From Streptomyces sp. Root1304 (GTDB lineage Bacteria; Actinomycetota; Actinomycetes; Streptomycetales; Streptomycetaceae): a DNA stretch of 64,000 bases. The number at the start of each line of letters is the position of its first letter. Within the stretch, counting starts at the first letter, position 1. Shown piece after piece: positions 16,370 through 23,238 of the stretch. The notes beneath the pieces are model-generated. The model was not told where the DNA came from and made no database searches. It saw only the letters and a list, made by a program, of their open reading frames with translations. Both the position numbers and the translations under genes were made by a program. The DNA is taken from positions 356,924 through 420,923 of the forward strand of contig NZ_LMEP01000023.1 in the NCBI RefSeq assembly GCF_001426405.1. Direction: 5' to 3'.

Positions 16370-17620
16370 ATGTGGCGAGGGGTGTCCCTGGGCCGGGACT
16401 ACGGGTGGCTGTGGGCGGCCTACGCGGGAAGCACGATGGGTACCTGGGTCGCCTTCAACGCCTTCCCCCTGCTCGCGATCACCGTCCTCCACGAGGGCAC
16501 CGCCGCGGTGGCCGCCCTCGCCGCGGTCGGCGCGGCCGTCGGCGCCGCCGTCGCCGTACCGCTCGGCCCCTGGGTGGAGTTCCGCCGCAAGCGCCCGGTC
16601 ATGATCGGCATGGACCTGGTGCGCTGCGCCGCCATGCTGAGCGTGGCCGTCGCGTACGCGTTCGGGCGGCTCGGCTTCGCCCAGCTCATGGTGGTCTCCG
16701 TCCTCGTCGCCGCGGCCGACATCACCTTCGGCGCGGCCTCCGGAGCCTTCCTCAAGTCGCTCGTCCGCCCCGAGGGACTGCTCGTCGCCCAGGCCCGCTT
16801 CGAATCGACGACCTGGACCGCGACCGTGATCGGACCGCCGCTCGGCGGCGCGCTCTTCGCGGTGCTCGGCCCGGTGGCGACGGTGGTGGCCGACGCCCTG
16901 AGCTATCTGCTCTCGGCGGCCGGCATCCGGGCGATCGGGAAGCGGGAGGAGCGGCCCCCGGGCGGGACGCGCGCCCGGCTGAGCGCGGGCGACCTCCTCG
17001 AAGGATGGCGGCACATCCTCGCCCATCCCGTACTTCGCCCCCTGTTCCTCAACACCGTCGTGGTCAACGGCCTGATCATGGCGACCGCCCCGCTCCTCGC
17101 CGTCCTCATGCTGGGTCCCCTCGGCTTCAGCCCCTGGCAGTACGGCCTCGCCTTCGCGATCCCCTGCGCCGCCGGACTCATCGGCTCCCGGCTCGCCCGG
17201 CCCCTCGTCCTGCGCTTCGGGCAGCGCCGGGTCCTGCTCGTCTCGGGCACACTGCGGGCCTGCTGGCCCATCGGGCTCGTCCTCATCCACCCCGGCGTGA
17301 CGGGGCTGCTGCTCGTGATCGGCGTCGAGTTCGCGCTGATCGGCTGCGCGGCCGTGTTCACCCCGGTGCTCTCCGCCCACCGCCTCGAAGTGACGGACAC
17401 CGGACGCGTCGCCCGCACCCTGACCGCCTGGTCGGTGAGCACGAAGACCTCCATCGCGGCCATGACCGCGCTGGGCGGAGCCCTCGCCACCGTCACCGGC
17501 CCCCGGGCGGCCCTCGGCGTGGCGGGCATCCTGCTGCTCGCCACCCCGCTGCTGCTGCCCTGGGCCGCCGGAGCGCCACGAGCGGGTATTGACACGTGTA
17601 AATCCTCGGTGGCAGGCTGA
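16370..17620 (+). CDS. MFS transporter
   Basis: 416 residues from ATG16370, GAGAGGAG seven bases upstream. About 12 membrane helices; the first begins YGWLWAAYAGSTMGTWVAFNAFPLLAITVL. The loop VEFRRKRPVMIGMDLVRC carries the basic motif of the MFS loop 2-3 in the enterobactin-exporter-like (MFS_3) group. After helix 6 a basic cytoplasmic loop follows (IGKREERPPGG). A drug or metabolite exporter is likely; the substrate is not visible. Divergent from the LysR regulator, which probably controls it. Confidence 0.88.
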   Translation: MWRGVSLGRDYGWLWAAYAGSTMGTWVAFNAFPLLAITVLHEGTAAVAALAAVGAAVGAAVAVPLGPWVEFRRKRPVMIGMDLVRCAAMLSVAVAYAFGRLGFAQLMVVSVLVAAADITFGAASGAFLKSLVRPEGLLVAQARFESTTWTATVIGPPLGGALFAVLGPVATVVADALSYLLSAAGIRAIGKREERPPGGTRARLSAGDLLEGWRHILAHPVLRPLFLNTVVVNGLIMATAPLLAVLMLGPLGFSPWQYGLAFAIPCAAGLIGSRLARPLVLRFGQRRVLLVSGTLRACWPIGLVLIHPGVTGLLLVIGVEFALIGCAAVFTPVLSAHRLEVTDTGRVARTLTAWSVSTKTSIAAMTALGGALATVTGPRAALGVAGILLLATPLLLPWAAGAPRAGIDTCKSSVAG

Positions 17621-17660
17621 TCGTCCGGCCCTGTGCCCCGCGCAGAAGGAGCAGCACCCC

Positions 17661-19103
17661 ATGAGCACCACCGTCACCACCACCCGTGGGCCCGTCCGCG
17701 GCGAGCGCCGCGCCGACGGCAGCCACCGGTTCCTGGGCATTCCCTACGCACAGCCGCCCGTGGGTGACCTGCGCTTCGCCGCTCCCGTACCGCCCGAGCC
17801 GTGGTCGGAGCCGCTCGACGCCACCGCCTACGGGCCGACGGCGCAGCGCCGCCCCTTCTCCGAGGTCACCACCATCCCCGAGCCCTCGATCCCGGGCGCC
17901 GGAGTCCTCAACCTCAACGTCTTCACCCCCGACACCGACCCGGCGGCCGCCCTGCCGGTCCTCGTCTGGATCCACGGCGGCGGCTACGTCGCCGGCTCGG
18001 CCGCCAGCCCCTGGTACGACGGCGCCGCCTTCAACCGGGACGGCGTCATCCTCGTCTCCCTCGGCTACCGGCTCGGCATCGAGGGCTTCCTGCACCTGGA
18101 GGACGCCCCCGACAACCGGGGCGTACGGGACTGGATCGCCGCCCTGGAGTGGGTGCGGGACAACATCTCGGCCTTCGGCGGCGACCCCGCCAAGGTGACC
18201 ATCGCCGGGCAGTCGGCCGGCGGCGGCGCCGTACAGACGCTGCTCGCCGTCCCCAGCGCCCGCGGCCTGTTCCGCGGCGCCCTCTCCGTCTCGGGCGCGA
18301 TCCCGCGCCCCGACGGCCCCGAGATCGCCCGCGCGGCCTCCCGGCTCCTCACCTCCCGGACCGGCCTGCCGGCCACCGCCGCCGCCCTCCGGGACCTGAG
18401 CGACGACCAGATCCTCGACATCCAGGACCTCATGGCGGAGCCGGGCCCGGACCGCGGCGAACTCCCGCCGATGCTGTGCCTCGCGCCCTTCGCCGACGGC
18501 GAGCTGATCCCGGTCCCCGCGCAGGAGGCGCTGACGACGGGCGAGGCCGGTGCGGACGTGCCGCTGATGCTCGGATTCACCGAGCAGGAGTTCGCGATGA
18601 TCCCCGCACCCGGACCGGACGGCCCGCCGCTGCCCGTCCTCCTCGGCGGCCTCGGACTCGACCCCGCCAGGGCCGAGGCCCTCACCGAGGCGTACGCGGA
18701 GGGCGGCCCGGAGCTGCTCTTCGGCCAGGCGCTCACCGACTCCATGTTCCGCGCCCCGGCGCTCGCCGTCGCCGACGCCCGCGCCGCGCGGGAACGGCCC
18801 ACCTGGCTGTACGAGTTCACCTGGCGCTCGCCGGTCCTCGGCCTCTCCTTCCACTGCCTCGACCTGCCCTTCGCCTTCGACCTCCTGGACGCCGAGGGCG
18901 TCGCGGACATCGCGGGCGAGGCGCCGCCGCGCGAGCTGGCCGACGCCCTGCACCGGGCCTGGGTCGCCTTCGTCACGCACCAGGACCCGGGCGCCGACTG
19001 GCCCCGCTACACCTCGAAGGACCGCGCCACGAAGATCTGGGACACCGAGCCCGGCGTCGCCCCGGACGCACTGAGCCGGGTACGCGCCCTCTGGCTCGAC
19101 TGA
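17661..19103 (+). CDS. Type-B carboxylesterase
   Basis: 480 residues, ATG17661 with AAGGAG upstream. Alpha/beta-hydrolase of the carboxylesterase/PnbA family: oxyanion-hole motif VLVWIHGGGYVAGSA (about 97-111), nucleophile elbow GQSAGGGA (Ser at about 189), acidic residue region GFTEQEF and a catalytic His near FHCLDLPFAF. The N-terminal RGERRADGSHRFLGIPYAQPP is the type-B signature. No signal peptide, so intracellular. It hydrolyses esters of unknown identity. The 3' end, including the stop, is part of a 29-bp tandem duplication. Confidence 0.93.
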   Translation: MSTTVTTTRGPVRGERRADGSHRFLGIPYAQPPVGDLRFAAPVPPEPWSEPLDATAYGPTAQRRPFSEVTTIPEPSIPGAGVLNLNVFTPDTDPAAALPVLVWIHGGGYVAGSAASPWYDGAAFNRDGVILVSLGYRLGIEGFLHLEDAPDNRGVRDWIAALEWVRDNISAFGGDPAKVTIAGQSAGGGAVQTLLAVPSARGLFRGALSVSGAIPRPDGPEIARAASRLLTSRTGLPATAAALRDLSDDQILDIQDLMAEPGPDRGELPPMLCLAPFADGELIPVPAQEALTTGEAGADVPLMLGFTEQEFAMIPAPGPDGPPLPVLLGGLGLDPARAEALTEAYAEGGPELLFGQALTDSMFRAPALAVADARAARERPTWLYEFTWRSPVLGLSFHCLDLPFAFDLLDAEGVADIAGEAPPRELADALHRAWVAFVTHQDPGADWPRYTSKDRATKIWDTEPGVAPDALSRVRALWLD

Positions 19104-19127
19104 GCCGGGTACGCGCCCTCCGGCTCG
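19070..19127 (+). repeat. 29-bp tandem duplication across a stop codon
   Basis: A 29-base unit at 19070-19098 is repeated immediately at 19099-19127 with one mismatch (T to C). The first copy encodes the last residues of the carboxylesterase; the TGA stop (19101-19103) is created where the second copy begins in a shifted frame. Confidence 0.9.
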
Positions 19128-19150
19128 ACCGGGCCGGAGGCGCGTCCCGA

Positions 19151-19176
19151 CGACGGCCGCCGGGGAGCGGCCGTCG
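19151..19176. terminator. 10-bp perfect hairpin after carboxylesterase gene
   Basis: CGACGGCCGC (19151-19160) pairs with GCGGCCGTCG (19167-19176), six-base loop, about 50 bases past the esterase stop. Confidence 0.6.
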
Positions 19177-19311
19177 GGGAGGCGGGGCAGGGGCAAACCA
19201 GGGGTGGGGCGGGGAAGGACGGCCGGTGCCTCGGCGGCGCGGGACCGGCGGTTCCGACCCTGCGGCCCCTGCCCCGGCCTCCTCGGACAGGTGGCCCGGG
19301 ACCGCCTGTCG

Positions 19312-19358
19312 GTGCCCCGCCGGACGCACCCCGAGGGGGGATGCGCCCGGCGGGGCAC
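19312..19358. terminator. Long GC-rich hairpin
   Basis: GTGCCCCGCCGG (19312-19323) pairs with CCGGCGGGGCAC (19347-19358), and the intervening bases CGCACCCC...GGGGGATGCG can pair further. It may be a second terminator or an attenuator-like structure before the RraA-like gene. Confidence 0.5.
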
Positions 19359-19497
19359 GTCCGTCCGTGACCGGGCGCCTGTGGGGACGGGCGCCCGGTG
19401 CGGCGGAGGACCGAAGGCCCGACGGGAGCCCGCCCGCCCCTTCGCCCGATAGCATCGCGCAGCCCGGTCCCGCACCCGTCACGGAACGGAACGCCCG

Positions 19498-20190
19498 ATG
19501 CTGAAGGACTTCGCCGAGCTCTCCACGCCCCTCGTCGCGGACGCCTGCGTGCGGCTCGGGGAACCCCTGCGGGCCGCGCCCGCCGGGATCATGCCCGTCG
19601 TCGACGGCACGCGCGTCGCCGGCCGGGCGCTGCCCGTACGGCACCACGGGAGCGTCGACGTCTTCCTGGAGGCGTTCACCCGCGCCGAACCCGGCGACGT
19701 CCTCGTCATCGACAACGCCGGACGACGCGACGAGGCCTGCATCGGCGACCTCGCGGTCCTGGAAGCCGAGGCTGCGGGCGTCGCCGGAGTCGTCGTGTGG
19801 GGCCTGCACCGCGACACCCCCGACCTCGTCGGGATCGGGCTGCCCGTCTTCTCGTACGGCCGCCACGCGCCCGGCCCCGTCCGGCTCGACCCCCGGGAGC
19901 CCGACGCGCTGCGCACCGCGCGCTTCGGCGGGCACGAGGTGACCGGCGACGACGTCGTGTTCGCGGACGACGACGGCGTGCTCTTCGTGCCCGCCGCCCG
20001 CGCGGACGACGTCCTGGACGCCGCCCGCGCCCTCTTCCGTACCGAACGCGAGCAGGCCCGCCGCATCAGGGCGGGGGAGACCCTGCGCGCCCAGACCCGG
20101 TTCGACGCCTATCTGGCGGGCCGGGCAGAGGACCCCTCGTACACCTTCCGGCAGCATCTGCGCCGGATCGGCGGCGCGATCGAGGAGTGA
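19498..20190 (+). CDS. RraA family protein
   Basis: 230 residues. The RraA/HMG-aldolase-like fold: LSTPLVADACVRLG at the N-terminus, PGDVLVIDNAGRRDEACIGDLAVLEAEAAGVAGVVVWGLHRD in the middle (the D-x20-R-D metal/substrate region is modified here to WGLHRDTPDL) and VTGDDVVFADDDGVLFVPA near the end. Members are class II aldolases acting on 4-hydroxy-4-methyl-2-oxoglutarate or oxaloacetate, or regulators of RNase E. The usual GXXRD appears as WGLHRD, so the key Arg-Asp pair is kept. Actual substrate unknown. The C-terminal 50 residues (RIRAGETLRAQTRFDAYL) are helical. Confidence 0.87.
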   Translation: MLKDFAELSTPLVADACVRLGEPLRAAPAGIMPVVDGTRVAGRALPVRHHGSVDVFLEAFTRAEPGDVLVIDNAGRRDEACIGDLAVLEAEAAGVAGVVVWGLHRDTPDLVGIGLPVFSYGRHAPGPVRLDPREPDALRTARFGGHEVTGDDVVFADDDGVLFVPAARADDVLDAARALFRTEREQARRIRAGETLRAQTRFDAYLAGRAEDPSYTFRQHLRRIGGAIEE

Positions 20191-20223
20191 GCCCGGCGCC
20201 GCGCGCACCGGAACGGGCCCGGT

Positions 20224-20661
20224 TCAGCCCTCGAAGCCGACCGTGCCGTCCGGCAGGATCGCCTCCACGCGCGCGCCGTGCTCCACGGTCCGGCTCACGG
20301 TGCAGAACTTCTCGTGCGTGAGCCGCACCCCGCGGGCGAACACCTCCGCCGCCTTGGGGTTGTTGTCCGGCAGCTCGAACTCGTAGCTGACGCGGATCCG
20401 CCCCACCCGGCCGTCGTCCTCGGGGCCCGAGACGGACTCCACGACGATCCGCAGGTCGTCGTGGTCCACGGCCCGCGCGGTCCGGTCCACGACGAGCCCG
20501 CCGCAGCCGCCCATCGCCGCGAGCAGCAACTCGACCGGGGTGAAGGAGGGCTGCGCGTCCGCGTCGTCGGCGGCGGCCATCCGGACCTCCGCGCCCCGGT
20601 CGTTGCGGGCGGTCCAGTTCCGGTACCCGGTGCGGACGGTCTCGATCCGGTAGTCGGCCAT
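20224..20661 (-). CDS. OsmC family protein
   Basis: 145 residues, ATG20661 with AAGGAGA nine bases upstream. OsmC/Ohr-like fold with the two active Cys: AAMGGCGGLVVD (about residue 50) and HEKFCTVSRTVE (about 118). This subgroup (YhfA-like) reduces organic or fatty-acid hydroperoxides using thiols. TPVELLLAAMGGC is the family signature. Convergent with the RraA-like gene and followed on its 5' side by a 158-bp gap before the amidotransferase gene on the same strand. Confidence 0.92.
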   Translation of the reverse strand: MADYRIETVRTGYRNWTARNDRGAEVRMAAADDADAQPSFTPVELLLAAMGGCGGLVVDRTARAVDHDDLRIVVESVSGPEDDGRVGRIRVSYEFELPDNNPKAAEVFARGVRLTHEKFCTVSRTVEHGARVEAILPDGTVGFEG

Positions 20662-20801
20662 GGAGCGGTCTCCTTCGTTCTGGAAGTGCGTCCCCGTACG
20701 GTACGGGCGCCCGCCCACGCAACCCCACCGCCCCCGCCCGGCCAAGCGGACGCGCCGACCACGGCCAGGGCCTGCCGTCACACGCCCGGCTGCCCCGCGA
20801 T

Positions 20802-20818
20802 GCCTGGCACGCCCAGGC
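20802..20818. terminator. Short hairpin after amidotransferase gene
   Basis: GCCTGG (20802-20807) pairs with CCAGGC (20813-20818) directly after the minus-strand stop at 20820. Weak, but well placed. Confidence 0.4.
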
Positions 20819-20819
20819 G

Positions 20820-21599
20820 TCAGCGCTCCGGCGTCCCGGCACCGGACCCGTCCGCGTGCGCCCGTACCACCGCGCCCCACGCTTCCGACACCGCGCCCCA
20901 GACCGTGCGCAGTTCGGGTTCCGCCTCCCGTACGGTCCGCACCGCCGCATTCGGGTCACCGCCGACCGCACGGAGGCGCGCGCCGTCCTCGGCGGCCCAG
21001 GCCGCGACCGCGTCCGCGCCGACCTCGGGATGGAACTGCACCGCCCATCCCACGCTCCCGACCCGGAACGCCTGGTGGGGGCAGTCGTCGCCGGTCAGGA
21101 GCGGCACGGCGCCCTCCGGCAGCCGGTCGACCTCGTCCCAGTGCCACTGGGCGGCGAGCGCGCCGTCCGGCACGCCGCCGAGGACCGTGTCCCGCTCGGC
21201 GGCGGGCAGCCTCCGCAGCGGGACGGCGCCCACCTCGGGGCCCCGGGGACGGGTCGTGACCGAGCCGCCCAGGGCGTGGGCGATCAGCTGCCCGCCCAGG
21301 CATATCCCCAGCAGCGGCGTCCCGCCGGCCACCGCCTCGCGGACGAGCGCGCGGACCGAGGGCAACCACGGGGCGGCCCCCTCGTCCTCGCAGTTGACGG
21401 AGCCTCCGAGCACCAGCAGCCCCGCGTGGCCGCTCAGGTCGGGCGGCAGGGCCTCGCCCCGCCAGGCACGCACCACGTCGAGCCGCAGGCCCGTGCCCGT
21501 GAGGCGCTCGCCGACGAGACCGGGCCCGGCCTCCTCCTCGTGCTGCACCACCAGAACGTCGGTCCCGCTGTCCGCGGCCACCCGGATTCCCGTCGTCAC
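20820..21599 (-). CDS. Class I glutamine amidotransferase
   Basis: 259 residues from GTG21599 (GGGAGG upstream). GuaA/YfeJ-like type 1 GATase: Cys nucleophile in LLGICLGGQLIAHALGG (about residue 100) and the catalytic His-Pro-Glu in WAVQFHPEVG (about 185). The N-terminus TDVLVVQHEEEAGPGLVGERL is typical of stand-alone members that act on small amines or gamma-glutamyl compounds; no synthase partner is adjacent. The C-terminal 60 residues are helical. The long open frame extending upstream of the GTG lacks homology and was not included. Confidence 0.92.
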   Translation of the reverse strand: MTTGIRVAADSGTDVLVVQHEEEAGPGLVGERLTGTGLRLDVVRAWRGEALPPDLSGHAGLLVLGGSVNCEDEGAAPWLPSVRALVREAVAGGTPLLGICLGGQLIAHALGGSVTTRPRGPEVGAVPLRRLPAAERDTVLGGVPDGALAAQWHWDEVDRLPEGAVPLLTGDDCPHQAFRVGSVGWAVQFHPEVGADAVAAWAAEDGARLRAVGGDPNAAVRTVREAEPELRTVWGAVSEAWGAVVRAHADGSGAGTPER

Positions 21600-21786
21600 G
21601 GTCGTCCCGCCTCCCACTCCCGTCCCGGGGACACCTCGTCGTGCCCGCCGCCCCGAGGATCGCCGACGGGCGGCCCGGCGGGAACCCTTACGGGGCCCCT
21701 CGGTGATCACACCTGAGTACGGGGGTGCGCACGGCTGAGTACGGCGACCGATACGACGGCCCGCCGCGTGCTGCTGGACTGTCACC

Positions 21787-22320
21787 ATGACCTCCGACGC
21801 CCGGCGCATCCGCCCGCTCCAGCACGTCACCGCCGCAGGCACGGCCCTCGCCGTGGCCGTCGGCCCGCTGGTGCTCGGCGCCCTGCTCGTCCGGTCGGCG
21901 GGCGGGGACCCGATGGCCTCCGTCAACGCCCTGATCGCGGGCGGCGGCCAGCGCGCCAGGATCTCCCGCGCCCAGCTCCGCTCGGGCGCGCGGCTGCGGT
22001 CGGCCGGCGGGCGGCGGATCCCGGGCGTCCGGCTCCGCGCCGTCCGGCTCCGGCCCGGCACCCGGCCGCACCCGGAGGCCCGGCCGTACCCCGGCGCCCA
22101 GCCGCGTACCGGCCTCCCGAGCCGCCCCCGCCTCCGGCCGCGCCCGGGGTTCCTCCCCCAGCGGTCGGCGGGTGCCGGGGCGGCGTCCGGGATCTCCACG
22201 CGGCCGGGGCTCCCGGCGTACCGGCCCTCCGCCGGGAGGCGTGCGGCGGTCGTCCCCGTCCCGCGCTGGATGGTGACCGTCACGGAGCCCCTGCGGCGTT
22301 CGTCGCAGGCCAGGCCGTAG
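21787..22320 (+). CDS. Hypothetical protein with one membrane segment
   Basis: 177 residues from ATG21787. One hydrophobic helix near the N-terminus (VTAAGTALAVAVGPLVLGALLV), then a strongly basic Arg/Pro-rich tail with little predicted structure. Third codon positions are almost all G or C in this frame, which supports coding, but there is no good ribosome site and no recognisable domain. It could be a spurious frame or a decayed gene. Between the divergent amidotransferase and convergent methyltransferase genes. Confidence 0.4.
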   Translation: MTSDARRIRPLQHVTAAGTALAVAVGPLVLGALLVRSAGGDPMASVNALIAGGGQRARISRAQLRSGARLRSAGGRRIPGVRLRAVRLRPGTRPHPEARPYPGAQPRTGLPSRPRLRPRPGFLPQRSAGAGAASGISTRPGLPAYRPSAGRRAAVVPVPRWMVTVTEPLRRSSQARP

Positions 22321-22365
22321 CGGTCCGCCTGCCGCTCGCGGCGGCGGAGCCCGGGAATCCCGTAC

Positions 22366-23019
22366 TCAGTCGCGCGGCCTGCGCACCAGGAGGAAGGCCT
22401 GCGGCGTCTTCTCCTCGGGGTGCGGGGCGCGCACCAGGCGGGCCGACTCGACGAGGCCCGCGTCGGCGAGGAGTCCCGCCACCCGGTCCGGGGACCAGCG
22501 GTACACGTCGAGCGCGACCTCGTGGCCGTAGGCCCGCTCCAGGCGCACCCGCTCGTTCCCCACCTTGAAGGCGACCAGGGCGAGCCCGCCGGGTGCGAGC
22601 ACCCTGCGGAACTCGGCGAAGGAGGACGTGAGTTCGGCCTCCGGCATGTGCACCGTCGAGTACCAGGAGAGCACCCCGCCGAGGGAGGCGTCAGGGAGGT
22701 CGAGGGCGGTCATCGACCCCACCTCGAAACGCAGCCCCGGATACGTCTCCCGGGCCACCTCGACCATGCCCGGCGACAGGTCCACGCCGAACACGTCCGC
22801 GCCGAGTTCCCGCAGGTGGGAGGTCACCCGGCCGGTGCCACAGCCGAGGTCCCCCACCGTACGGGGGCCTCCGGCGGCCTCCACCTCCGCCACGAATCCT
22901 TCGAGCACCGCCCGGTCGAGCGGGGTCTCGTCCAACTGGTCGCCCAGCAGCCGCTGATAGGCGACGGCGACGGTGTCGTACGAGCGGCGGGTGGCGGTGA
23001 CGTGCGCGGATTCGGTCAT
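22366..23019 (-). CDS. Class I SAM-dependent methyltransferase
   Basis: 217 residues. Motif I VGDLGCGTGRVTSHL (about 55-69), acidic post-I residue GVDLSPGMVEVARE, motif II-like GGVLSWYSTVHMP and motif III LAPGGLALVAFKVG: the methyltransferase_11 pattern. N-terminal RRSYDTVAVAYQRLLGD is typical of small-molecule or ubiquinone-biosynthesis-like methyltransferases. Acceptor unknown. Stand-alone, divergent from the molybdoenzyme genes. Confidence 0.92.
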   Translation of the reverse strand: MTESAHVTATRRSYDTVAVAYQRLLGDQLDETPLDRAVLEGFVAEVEAAGGPRTVGDLGCGTGRVTSHLRELGADVFGVDLSPGMVEVARETYPGLRFEVGSMTALDLPDASLGGVLSWYSTVHMPEAELTSSFAEFRRVLAPGGLALVAFKVGNERVRLERAYGHEVALDVYRWSPDRVAGLLADAGLVESARLVRAPHPEEKTPQAFLLVRRPRD

Positions 23020-23238
23020 GGCGGCACACTACGGCGGCGGCCGGACGTCACGGCGGCGGCCGGACCCCCACGACCCCGGGTCAAGCCCCGAGACCCCGAC
23101 TCCAGCCGATCGTTTGACGCTGCCCTGACAATCAAGCACCCCCGAACAGTCCCGCGAGGTCACCCACATGAGCGATGATCAGCGCATCCGATGAGGCCCC
23201 CGGCGCGCAGCCCCGGGGGCCATGACGAAGGGCACCGA

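Larger units (their letters stand above)
19104..19497. other. 394-bp non-coding gap rich in hairpins
   Basis: No convincing gene. The gap holds the second copy of the 29-bp duplication and three GC hairpins: 19151-19176, 19312-19358 and 19370-19399 (ACCGGGCGCC with GGCGCCCGGT, ten pairs, loop ten). The promoter for the RraA-like gene must lie near the right end. Confidence 0.6.

Noticed and set aside
15424..17592. Long open frames opposite or alongside the LysR and MFS genes
   Set aside because: Shadows of the real genes; no homology and no ribosome sites.
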